DNA of 64,000 nt from Benincasa hispida (taxonomy: Eukaryota > Streptophyta > Magnoliopsida > Cucurbitales > Cucurbitaceae). Numbering within the stretch: the stretch's first letter is position 1; every line of letters starts with the position of its first letter. The stretch spans positions 38,845,739 to 38,909,738 of the forward strand of contig NC_052354.1 in assembly GCF_009727055.1 (NCBI RefSeq). The letters are read 5' to 3'. The translations under genes were made by a program, and so were the position numbers. Below, in pieces: positions 54,890 through 64,000 of this stretch. Below the pieces are notes generated by a model. That model did not search any database, had not been told where the DNA came from, and saw only the letters and a list, made by a program, of their open reading frames with translations.

Positions 54890-56452
54890 AATTTTCCCAT
54901 GATTACCGTAATCCACACCTCTGCAGGCGGTCAAGCTTGCCTGTGCAATGCCATCAAGGACATTGTTCCTTCCTGTGAGATCCTGGGGCTTCTGAATTAC
55001 TTGGCATCGTTCTCGGTGTTCTGTTGCGAAGCTCGGCTGCCAGTTGCCCACCTTGGATCTCCAAGTTTCTTATTGAAGACACCTGCAATTGCATGACAAC
55101 ATCGTTTTTCTCAATATACTGCTTCAGCAGGGACTCCAATGATGATGAATTTCTAGAGGTGTTTGAGGAGAACGGTTGGTTTTGCGGTTTCCGTTGATGA
55201 CCCTGATTCTGATTCTGATGAAAAGGTGGAGGATTTCCTCGATTCCCGAAATTATTGCTCTGATGGTTACTTGCGCCCCCCCCCCCCTGGTTGTGATTTC
55301 CTCCCTAATCGAAGTTAGGGTGATTCCACCAACCGGGATTGTAAGTTTTTTTGTAAGGATTATTTTGGATAGCAAACACTTGTTGTGGGTTTGATGGGCA
55401 CATCTCTAGAGCATGGCCCCCTCCACATTGGATGTAACTTATTGCGGCCACTTATGCTGGCGCATTGGGTTGCACTGAACTTTGACATAGGGCGCCTTGA
55501 TTAAGTGCCATTGTTTGTAGGAGAGAAGTCAACGCGGCCATTTGTGCAGCAAAAGTTGTCATTGTATCTGCTAGTACAATGGCGTTGTCATTTCTTCTTA
55601 TCTCGGGGCCTCTTCCCCCGTACCCGTCATCCATCCAGTCATTCGTGTTTCGCAAAATGCGATCAAGGATGACTTTGGCTTCTATGTAGGTCTTATCCAT
55701 AAATCCTCCCACTGCGGAGGCATCAGCAATGGCTTCCATTGATCAATTCAGGCCGTTATAAAATGTTTCCATCAGAACACAATCGAGAATCCTGATATGC
55801 GGACAGTTTTTCACCAACCTTCTGAAATGCACCCAAGCAGTGCTTAGAGTCTCATTATCCATTTGCTCGAATTCAACACATCCTTTTGTCTCCTTGCATT
55901 GACTACTGGAGGGAAGAACTTCTTCATGAACCATTCCACCAACTAGTCCCATGACGTTATTTCGTTTGGCTCCAACGAATGAGCCCACTTCTTTGCCTCA
56001 TCCCTCAATGTGTATGAGAAGAGGTGAAGTCTAATTCCCTAAGGGGTGACGCGAGGGATGGAGAAAGTACTGCACATCTCCACAAAGCTGGTAAGATGGG
56101 CATGCGGGTCTTCACTTTGTAGACCTCCAAATTGCCCCGCATTTTGTATCATTCGAAGTATGACCGACTTTATCTCAAAGTGTGCGTTCTTTTCAACTAT
56201 TGGTCGTAAAATTCTAGGCGAGAAGTCTTAGAGAGTAGGCACCGCATAATTCCTCATAGGGATATTGCAGTCAGCGGCAAGAAATACAGGGTCTTGCGCT
56301 GGCCGGTTTGCCCCTTGATTTCCTTCGGACCCACCATTGTTGTCTGCCATATTGACTCTTCTTCGCCTAGCTCTGTTCTGGCATGCCCTCGCGCAAAAAG
56401 TACGCTCGATCTCTGGGTCAGCTTCAAATTCTGGATTGGTTCCAGTACTCAT
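54890..56452 (-). pseudogene. gag: Gy-3 gag (nearly full length, frame-shifted)
   Basis: Starts MSTGTNPEFEADPE at 56452, then an Arg-rich stretch (CQNRARRRRVNMADN) and FLAADCNIPMRNYAVPTL. After a stop the capsid region continues (NAGQFGGLQSEDPHAHLTSF, HLFSYTLRDEAKKWAHSLEP). Further pieces: MGSFVGAKRNNVMGLVGG... at 55743-55988 in an alternative frame, GGFMDKTYIEAKVILDRIL and FAAQMAALTSLLQTMALN (55452-55739), NPYKKTYNPGWWNHPNFD, and SLLKQYIEKNDVVMQLQ (54954-55139). A run of 12 C (55276-55287, poly-G in the coding strand) coincides with a frame change, so one shift may be a sequencing error. At least two others are real. Zinc-knuckle-like Cys/His pieces precede NPYKK but are not intact. Confidence 0.82.
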
Positions 56453-56545
56453 AAACCGTCAGCCTATTCTTCGCGTTAAACTGTCAGTATAAAGAGATCT
56501 GTCCTATGAAATACCACAAAAGTATTCAACACTAACCGTTACCAA

Positions 56546-56563
56546 TCCCCAGCAACGGCACCA
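56546..56563 (-). other. Gy-3 primer binding site (tRNA-Asp type)
   Basis: Reverse complement TGGTGCCGTTGCTGGGGA, one change from the Gy-2 PBS, 9 bp from the right LTR. Confidence 0.85.
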
Positions 56564-56572
56564 TAAACTTGG

Positions 56573-58068
56573 TGACATAAATTTATGATTGCTCTTTATT
56601 AGTATGCATGCACTGTGATGATATATAATATGCTCAGGTGCTTTGCGATAAAGACATTTTTATGCGATACTACATTCTAATTATATGCATTGTTAATGAA
56701 TTGTTCATAGTATACGATGAAGTAGTGCGTGTCACAAGTTTCCTTATTCTGAAACCAAGTATTATTCCAACACAAGTTTTTCAGAATGATCCAAGGTCGA
56801 ACACAGGGATTGTTTTCGTTAATGCAGTACTTATGTGATATATGCGACCGGTTCTTAATAATGAATAAAGAATGGTGGTTTATACAGGAATATAAATTGC
56901 GATGAAATAAAAATGCATTAATAAAGTAAAATCCTAACTAATATGATACATGATACAAGATACATGATACATGATATTGAGGTTGAGAATTGACTGTGAA
57001 GTTGTACAAAGAATCAATGTATGCGATGGCAAGTCTTATGAATGAGCAGAAAGAGAAAGAGTAAAGAGTAAGAACATCGCAAGTTTGTTAATCATGTTAA
57101 GGACGCAACTAAGGTTCCACTTTCCCTTGGCGTACACCTCTCGGTGATCGGCCGCGTTCCCATATCTCTATGGTGAAACAGAGATGAACATGATGAACGC
57201 AAGGTTGTTTCCATCTCTGGAAATACTCCTCGCTTTAGTTAACGCATTCTTCCAACCTTCTCTTGATAGGAGGAATAACATCTTCACTTCTATTCTCACA
57301 GGTGAAGATGCCATCGAGCATGCTTTAGCTAAACTTAATTGATTTCTTAACACAAATTAATTCACTCACTTAATTCTCACTATGTACCCCGAGGATTAAG
57401 AACACATCAAGGAGAAAATGGATTATGAATGTATGGAAAAAAACAGAAAGATGATAATGGTGATGATGATAACATTTAATTCGAAAGTTAAGCATTTGAT
57501 ATATGTCGTGAATGAAGGATTACAGAAGATGAAATAGAGGAAAGAAACAAATACGGAAAGAGTGTCAATATCTTGACACAGATCCTAATCGGAGATTAGT
57601 GCTTGCCGGTGTGTGGAAGTGGTGGAGAAGAAAACCTCCCTCTCAGGCTTGCTTTCCCAGTAGAATTGACCTTTGCATAGAGCTTTAGCTACGGGAATTG
57701 GAAGAATTCTCTGTTCGGAGACTCACCTCTCGGCCTTGTCTCGTGGTTCTCCCGAATTTACTCTGGACAGGCACTTCAGACCCGCCTCTCTCTCAGAATT
57801 AGTATATGCACGTCTCTATGTATATATGTATGTACCAGTATCTGTATCTATATGTCTTTCAGCGAATTTGAAGAAGCTATTTATAGGCGAGGCCTTGGCT
57901 CTTTGAATTTGTGGTCCCCACTGTATAGTTATGGTAGTTTCTGAAATAGCGGAATGGAAAATTCCTTCTGTTACGCAATTAATCCGTCAGAAATGCACAA
58001 CTAAAAGCTGTACACTTGTCAGAATCCTCCGCAATTGCATTGCTCTTCACATCTTCGACCTCCAAGAT
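56573..58068 (-). repeat. Gy-3 5' LTR (right), truncated
   Basis: Starts TGACATAAATTTATG like 46476 and matches the left arm to about 47960 (CTTCACATCTTCGA). The last 370 bp or so of that arm, i.e. the 5' end of the LTR, are missing here. Minus-strand TATA box at 57877-57886. Confidence 0.88.
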
Positions 58069-58775
58069 AGCTTTAGTCTTCAAACTGAGGTTGGACTTGA
58101 TTTTCAAAGTTGAGAGACTCAGTCACTCAATCTTCTGATTCAGTTGATAGAGGATGCTAACCCCTGCTACACACATCTTATGACAACACCGAGACGTGTG
58201 GCGATAAGGTAATCTATGTCGACATTGAGGATGAGCTGGATGAGAGCATGCCAAGTTTAGAACCAGTCTATGAGGACTATGGAGAACCTGAGCCTAAACC
58301 TATCGATTTTCAGGTGATAGAGTTAGAGGTTGAAAAACCTCGCTCTGTTCTACCATCTGGTATATCGTATCTTTTTTGGTTTTGTTCTTCTTGTTCTCAA
58401 GAGTCAGTCAAGTCAGTTGAATCAAAGTCTTTATTTTCAGTTGAGTCAGTCCTATAGTCTTTTATTTTATTTCCTTTTATAAATATGAAAAATTCTAAAT
58501 TCGACCTGTCTGGTTCTCTTCAAAAGATGAAGAGCCTTATAGCCTTACCGGGCTATATCGCCTCATCCTAGAAGGGTCCAGAGAAATAGGAGAATTTCTT
58601 TGTACCTTGATAGGGGATAGGTCACGTCGAGCAATTAATGTTAAAAATTTTCCCTTCCTAGAGGGAGCCAAGTGATAAAATTTACTGCTTCCTTTATTTG
58701 TTTTCTATATTAGGTGTCTTTCTGTTTTTGTTTTCTAGGGACGACCTAGAAGAGAGAGGAGCATTGAAAGGCGAG
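58069..58775 (+). other. Unassigned stretch with one short open frame
   Basis: Not LTR. 58195-58457 is open on the plus strand: VIYVDIEDELDESMPSLEPV, then EDYGEPEPKPIDFQVIELEV and KPRSVLPSGISYLFWF plus a Ser-rich tail. I do not recognise it. 58487-58560 is a second coding-like piece (MKNSKFDLSGSLQKMKSLIA...LPGYIASS). It could be the continuation of Gy-5, whose first ORF stops at 46475, or the end of another gypsy element. The remaining sequence to 58775 is T-rich with no evident gene. Confidence 0.4.
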
Positions 58776-60449
58776 TGATGCATTGTAAATGTAATGTGAT
58801 TATGGTGTATGTTTGCGGTGATGAGTTTTGCGTTGCACATGCAAGTTTTCCGAGTAAAAGTATAAATCTCACTAGGTTGCCTTGTAAGTCCAGGGTCGAA
58901 CACAGGGACTACTGAGTTACTATGCGACAGTAAAATTGATTCCATTGCGGTGGCAAAAACAAATAAGTTGGTTGGTGTTTTGTTTAAGTAAAAATTCTAT
59001 GCGACGGATTCAAGTAAAGAGTTGATGAAATCGAGAATTACAATAAGTATGCGATGAATGGGTTGAGAAGGGATTTAGCTAACACTTCCTAAGACTTCGT
59101 TCAAGTTATGCGATCATGTTACACACACACAACAGCATGTCATCTCTCAATGCAAATGCCATAGTTCCTATTTCTAGGACACATGTGATGTATACGATAA
59201 TATTGCTAGGACTTATGTCTAAGCAGCTATTCTTGTCTATGTGATGTTGAATGATGCACACATACACAAGGTGACCGCATACTATCATACCCTATTTCTA
59301 GGGTGCATGCGATGCGTAATAACAAAAAAAACTTACGTCTAAGTTTCTATCTCTTGCTTATGCAGTTCTAATCTGACTCTCTCAAGCCTAGATTCTAATC
59401 TGACTCTCTCAAGTCTAGATTCTTTCTTTAGACTACTCTCTCAAGTATCTCAAAGGGTGAATGGCGCATACATAAGATAAGATGATCGCATAAAGTGAAG
59501 ATCTTAGGTCATGCTAGCTAAGTACTTCTCAACCCATTCGAAAATTTAGCTATTCCTGCAAAATTTGGAGATATTGAACAGATGTTGAGATGAGAATTCC
59601 ATTTTCTATAAATAAAGTGCAGAATACAAAAAAACAATGGAATGTAGGGATAGAAAGCCCGGTAGCAATGTCTTGCTTCCCTTGGCTTTTTACACTATCT
59701 TTTCACTCCAACTCTATCCAAAAGAATATCCTTGCTTTCGCAAGTGTCGTCCTCTCTCCTTTTATAGTGCTTCCCAACTGTCTTTCAAGCTGTCCAGGAA
59801 TGATTTCTCGGTGTCTTATTCTCTTCGCTCGTCTCCGTCTTCTAAGTATATGAATAACTATGAACAGAGTAACGGCTATCTATTGTGTATATGATCTAAC
59901 TTCTTAACCCTTTTACTTTGGTGGCCTCCAGTATTTATAGAGCTCAAGGTGAAAAAGCTTTTTTTTTCTCTAATGATTGCAATGATGGGTGGTCATTAAA
60001 TCTTTTGCTCTAATGTGCTGATTAATGGTCACCGAAAAGTTGAGTGTACTTGCTACAGTGTATCGTTAACGGCTTGTCAACTAAATTCGGATTCGACCGT
60101 CCTCAGTTTTTTGTCCCATCATGATTTATTAAGCTTTCACCTTGATGTGTCTTCTTTGTGCGGCCATCTTCTTGAACAATTTCTCGCGAGCACATACAAT
60201 CGCATGACTTTGCGATCGCAATCTTGCAAGGTGCGCACACGCCGAATTCCTTGGATCACAATTTAACTTGCGCCAGTGCATTCTTCCTACACAAAATAAG
60301 TAAATTAGCTACTTTTATGCGATGGGCGCATGCGATCGCAATTTTCTTAGTTTAATGCTTTTGGACATGATTTTGTATATTTTTACCATCGCATTCCCTC
60401 ATTGTTTTACTTATTTGGCTATAATAACGTTCATTTTTACCCGTTATCA
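58776..60449 (-). repeat. Gy-4 3' LTR
   Basis: TGATGCATTG ... CCCGTTATCA, 1674 bp, next to the PPT. Conserved LTR block at 58888-58910; minus-strand TATA box near 59931-59942 (GTATTTATAGAG); a tandem repeat of about 28 bp at 59366-59421. The partner LTR is outside the window, so bounds rest on the PPT side and the TG start. Confidence 0.8.
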
Positions 60450-60486
60450 CACCCCCAAATTTAAAACAATGCTTGTCCTCAAGCAT
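60450..60486 (-). other. Gy-4 polypurine tract and hairpin
   Basis: Reverse complement AAATTTGGGGGTG at 60450-60462, with perfect hairpin ATGCTTGAGGACAAGCAT at 60469-60486. Confidence 0.9.
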
Positions 60487-61690
60487 AAACTAAAGATTTT
60501 CTTTAGAGAGTCAGCCACCTTTTCCTTACCTAGATTTCTCGATGTGCCTCATTCAAATCTTATGAACCAAAATCTTCTTAATTTCTATCCCGTCTCTTCC
60601 TAAAATATTTCTAATACTCAGGGACTGCAAGTTTAACTTTTAAAAAGACTTTACTTGTTTCCAGGACATCGCATGATTTATTTCAGAACTTTTTCCAACC
60701 GAGGTGTTTCCAAATGATTTTTATCCTTGTGCAGTTTAGATATTCTTTTTGTGACCTTGCGCTGACCCAAGTGCCTTGCCCCCACGGGTGTCATGCGAGC
60801 ATCCAACTACGAGCAAGGCGCTCTTTCACAATCTAAACTCATGCCCATTTGGCAGCGGAGTCGCGATCACTTGATTTATGCGTTGATCACGATTCCTACC
60901 TTCGTTTTGGCTTACCCCTAAGGGTGTCATGCAGACATCCAACTACGAGTAGGATCCGATCTCAACATTATGATCTCTTTTTTTTAATGTCTAAAAGTAG
61001 CTAGGTTGAAAATAAATACTGGCACCCCCAAATTTAAATGCAGCAATATCCTCATTGCTGATAGACTGAAATGATTCATGTGATGTTATTAGAAAGTTTC
61101 GTGAAAATCATTTTGAAAAAATGCTGGTGGACTACTAACTTCTAGAAATGTTTCATGAATTGACCATCCTGAAATTAAGTTGATTCTAGTACATGCGATG
61201 AAAAATAAAGACATGTGTTTCATCATTGAAATTATAATTGATACGGAAAAAAATGCGGTGACTGAATAAAGTAATCAACATTCAATGATTGCGCCAAACT
61301 AAAGAGGGTGCGATGATAAAATTAGCAATGTTAAAATGAGATGCAAGAGTGCAAAATTTGGAATAAGAAGGTCAAAAAAGATAAAACCCCCAAATTTGCT
61401 CTGTTGCCCGCATCATTTGTGATCGTATACTTCTTTGCGGTGGGTTGATTCCTCGATTGCGATGCGCTGAACGAACTGGTCACATTTTTCAGTTATCGTG
61501 TAGCTCCACCGCAATCGTTTACTACAATTTTCGGTAAAAAAATCAAGAGGGTCAAAAAATATGAAAGGCAGAGTTGATAATTTTAAAAAGTAGTGTTTGT
61601 ACAAAAAGGTAAAGTAAGTTCATGAAATAAAGATGTCAAAAGGATACTTCAAAAAATTCATCCCTTATGAGTTTGTATCGCGTATTAGTG
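60487..61690 (-). other. Gy-4 noncoding 3' region
   Basis: Motif M at 60772-60820 and 60901-60955; polypurine-like tracts (complement CACCCCCAAATTT) at 61023-61035 and 61386-61397. The rest is AT-rich; the plus ORF 60322-60603 and minus ORF 61413-61604 show no similarity. Confidence 0.7.
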
Positions 61691-61699
61691 CAGGAATTG

Positions 61700-62480
61700 C
61701 TCATTTCTTCTTCAGTCAAAAGTTCCTCAGGTCCACGGAGGTTTTCTCGCGATGCAAGTCTCCTTCGTGATATATCTTTACTCTTTGCCCATTGACCTTG
61801 AATGTATTGGTCCCTTCTTCATTGGTTAATTTGACCGCAACATGCAGGAATACTTCTTTAATTATAAATGGTCCAGACCAACGTGACTTTAATTTCCCCG
61901 GAAAAAGCATAGCCGAGAATTGTATAACAAGACCTTCTGTCCAACCTAGAGATTCTTTTTGTATAGTCGTTTGTCATGACAATGTTTTGTGCGTTCCTTG
62001 TAGATCTTGGCATTTTCATATGCTTGAATTCTTCATTCGTCTAGCTCGAGCAGCTGAAGTTTTCTCGCCTCCCTTGCAGCAATTTATTGATGATGCCATT
62101 GACAAAGCGGGAGCCTTGTCCCCTCATTATGGCACGTGGGGTGCCAAAACGAGTGAAGATATTTCTTCTCAAGAATTTGAAGACTATCGACGCAGAGCTC
62201 GCGACGCATGATACCGTTCAACCCACATGGAAACATAATCGATGGCCAACAGAATGTACTTTTGACCATTTGATGGTGAGAATGGTCCCATAAAGTCTAT
62301 GTCCCACACGTCGAAGAGTTCCAATTCTAATATGATATTCATTGGCATCGAATTCTTCCATGAAATGTTTCCTATGTGTTGGCACTTGTCGCATCTCATA
62401 TAATAGTCTCTTGCATCCTTGAATAGAGTCAGCCAAAAATACCCGCTTTGTAACACTTTTGCTATTGTGCGTTGACCTCC
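61700..62480 (-). pseudogene. pol: Gy-4 integrase (broken)
   Basis: Zinc-binding end: QSGYFWLTLFKDARDYYMRC and then CQHIGN, preceded by HDSPYGGHFGGQRTIAKV. Catalytic core: VWDIDFMGPF (first Asp) and AIDYVSMWVE. In another frame, NIFTRFGTPRAIMRDKAP carries the second Asp. The usual segment with the third catalytic Glu appears deleted or unreadable. C-terminal part 61716-61910: LFPGKLKSRWSGPFIIKEVF, then FKVNGQRVKIYHEG. At least three frame changes between the pieces. Confidence 0.8.
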
Positions 62481-63160
62481 AAAGTGTCCACCATATGGTG
62501 AGTCATGGCAGTGGGATAGTATGTGCTAATAAGCAGCCTCTGGTACACATAGACGCAAGATCTGGTCTGACTCCCTCTTGTAAAGATTTGGATTGTCCCA
62601 ATAGTAGGATTTACATTCATGCATAAGCCGCCTCTTTTGGTGGGCTGTGTAATTTTCTGGAAATTGCTCACAGACCAGGTAATTGACGATATTTGCATAC
62701 CATGGTAATTCTTCAAGTTTGAATAGCTGCTCATCTGGAAAGGTTACGTTCACCTTCGACTGGTTGCGGTCTACTTTCGGATTTTCTAATCTTGATAGGT
62801 AGTCCGCAACCTAGTTCTCCGTCCCCTTGCAGTCAATGATTTCCATGTTGAATTCTTAGAAGAGGAGAACTCATCAAATTAACCTCGACTTTGCATCTTT
62901 CTTGGTCATCAAATATTTGATTGTCGAGTGGTTGGTGTGAACGATCACTTTGGATCCCAGCAAGTAAGCTTTAAGTTTTTCCAGCACAAATATCACTGCA
63001 AGAAGTTATTTTTTAGTGGTAGTGTAATTCACTTGGGCAGGGTTCAGTGTTCTACTCACATATGTGATGGGGTGTAGCATTGTCTTTCTTTTCTGTGCTA
63101 GCACTGCCCCCATCGCATAACCGCTAGCATTGCACATTAGCTCAAATAGCTTTGTCTAGT
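62481..63160 (-). pseudogene. pol: Gy-4 RNase H and linker to integrase (broken)
   Basis: RNase H pieces: LMCNASGYAMGAVLAQKRK, where the usual first catalytic Asp (CDAS) is Asn; TTTKK-stop-LLAVIF, where the usual Glu is Lys; and [11 protein letters not shown], where TDHS has become TNHS. All three are G to A type changes. Linker 62526-62753 is open: KVNVTFPDEQLFKLEELPWY...FPENYTAHQKRRLMHECKSY...RLCVPEAAY. Confidence 0.8.
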
Positions 63161-63799
63161 CATGTACGATCAACACATGTGCGGTAGTTAATTCGTTCTT
63201 CAATATCTTGAATGCATTGAGGCCCTGTGTATCAAAGTCAAATGTTCTGTCAGTATCCAGCAACGCACTCAATGGTCGAAAAATCTTCAAAAAGTCCTTC
63301 ACAAAACGACGATAAAATCCTGCATGTCCCAAGAAACTCCTGATAGCCTTCACATTTGCTGGAGGTGGGAGCTTTTCAATGGCCTTAATTTTCATCTTAT
63401 CCACCTCCAGGCCTTCTTTGCAAACCTTGTGCCTGAGCACAATACCTTCATTCACCATGAAGTGGCACTTCTCCCAATTCAACACAAGATTTGTCTCGTC
63501 ACATCTCCTTAATATCTTCTCCTAGTTGTTCAGATAGACTTCATACATTTGCCCGTAAACCGAGAAGTCATCCATAAAAATTTCCACTGAATCCTCGAGA
63601 TACTCAGAGAAGATAGCCATCATGCACCTCTGGAACGTGCTCGACACATTGCATAATTCGAATGGCATGCGGCGAAAAGCAAACATTCCGTATGGGCAGG
63701 TGAATGTGGTTTTCTCTTGGTCTTCAGAAGCGATCATTATTTGGTTGTAGCCCACATACTCGTCCAGAAAACAAAAGTAATCATTTCCTGCTAGGCGAT
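63156..63799 (-). pseudogene. pol: Gy-4 reverse transcriptase, 3' part
   Basis: From the Gy-6 junction: NRLAGNDYFCFLDEYVGYNQ, TFTCPYGMFAFRRMPFELCN, STFQRCMMAIFSEYLEDSVE and FMDDFSVYG with both catalytic Asp intact (63567-63578). Then NWEKCHFMVNEGIVLRHKV, LPPPANVKAIRSFLGHAGFY and RRFVKDFLKIFRPLSALLD. One TAG stop at about 63520 separates the two open pieces (63522-63755 and 63156-63485). Best-preserved gypsy RT here. Confidence 0.88.
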
Positions 63800-64000
63800 T
63801 GATGACGTAAAATTAGCCATCAAATACTTGATGACTAAAATTATGGTGAACGCAATATGCAATGTATGTCTTAAGTTATGCGTTTATTATCATGCATCGG
63901 TGGTCATGCGTTGGAATGAAAATATGCGTTACTCTTATATGCGATGACCATGCATTCCTATCACAAGTTTTCTTGCACTCACGCCAAGTATAATGCGAAT
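63800..64000 (-). repeat. Gy-6: LTR of the Gy-2 family, cut by the window end
   Basis: TGATGACGTAAAATTAGCC... aligns with the reverse complement of the Gy-2 LTR 3' end (TGATGACGGAAAATTAGAC...), including ATGCGATGACCATGCAT and CACAAGTTTTCTTGC. It interrupts the Gy-4 RT. Whether it is solo or part of an element cannot be seen. Confidence 0.8.

Larger units (their letters stand above)
49910..58068 (-). mobile_element. Gy-3: gypsy element with gag and accessory ORF but no pol
   Basis: A minus-strand element: 5' LTR 56573-58068 (its own 5' end truncated), PBS 56546-56563, gag 54890-56452, tandem-repeat spacer, accessory ORF 51340-53728, noncoding 3' module and PPT at 49910-49923. Where a minus-oriented 3' LTR should abut the PPT there is an inverted LTR (48330-49909), with a correctly oriented one beyond it (46476-48329). 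No protease, RT, RNase H or integrase similarity was seen between gag and the accessory ORF. Confidence 0.82.
58776..63799 (-). mobile_element. Gy-4: Athila-like gypsy element, 3' LTR and pol 3' half
   Basis: A minus-strand element visible from its 3' LTR (58776-60449) to the RT (63799), where Gy-6 is inserted. Includes PPT, the noncoding module, integrase, RNase H and RT pieces. Gag, PBS and 5' LTR must lie right of the window. Confidence 0.85.

Noticed and set aside
61792..62293. Plus-strand ORFs of 139 and 68 codons
   Set aside because: Antisense to Gy-4 integrase pieces with recognisable motifs.

Overview
This is plant nuclear DNA. I find no host gene, rRNA, tRNA or CRISPR array; almost every base can be assigned to LTR retrotransposons or their debris. 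The sequence is AT-rich, with pockets of GC-rich low-complexity DNA inside element leaders. Ty1/copia elements have a PBS matching initiator tRNA-Met (TGGTATCAGAGC and derivatives). Ty3/gypsy elements have a PBS of the TGGCGCCGTTGC type (tRNA-Asp, as in the Athila lineage). From general memory, the copia gag-pol resembles the 'gag/pol' family abundant in Cucurbitaceae, so a cucurbit is my best guess (inference only). Nearly all reading frames are broken by stops, frameshifts and deletions, so this is old, methylation-decayed intergenic or pericentromeric sequence.

Layout, left half (labels are mine). Gy-1 is an Athila-like element on the + strand with pieces at 1375-3049, 12731-12917 and 40658-44326, and it is the oldest layer. 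A copia LTR (sL1, 1-1374) cuts its 5' LTR. A solo LTR (sL2, 3050-4649 plus 12485-12730, TSD TCTAG) sits in its gag. That solo LTR is itself split by Co-A (4650-12484, minus strand), a copia element with gag but almost no pol. A second cut in the Gy-1 gag is filled by Co-B (12918-40657, plus strand copia). Co-B contains solo LTR sL3 (16328-18197, TSD AGGGA), solo LTR sL4 (38079-39988, TSD CATAC), and Co-C (23123-37984, minus strand copia with most of gag-pol). The left LTR of Co-C is split by Gy-2 (24332-29847), a gypsy element with no pol. The nesting is therefore four deep: Gy-1 > Co-B > Co-C > Gy-2.

Layout, right half. Gy-1 ends in protease, RT and RNase H remnants joined to a fragment of an accessory ORF. 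Gy-5 (LTR 44327-45961 and a short ORF) follows. Next is a head-to-head inverted pair of gypsy LTRs (46476-48329 minus, 48330-49909 plus), then the interior of Gy-3 (minus strand). Gy-3 has gag and a long accessory ORF but no pol, and a 5'-truncated LTR at 56573-58068. An unassigned stretch (58069-58775) separates it from Gy-4 (minus strand; LTR 58776-60449 and an RT-RNase H-integrase remnant to 63799). An LTR of the Gy-2 family (Gy-6) interrupts the Gy-4 RT at 63800 and leaves the window.

Most interesting points: a shared 3' module in three gypsy elements (upstream polypurine-like tract, two copies of a conserved noncoding motif, a small hairpin, the polypurine tract, then the LTR); the accessory ORF that stands where pol should be in Gy-3; the inverted LTR pair whose flipped copy has lost its promoter; a perfect 47-bp inverted repeat inside a microrepeat array in the Co-A leader; and three single-N joins flanked by exact duplications that look like assembly artefacts.
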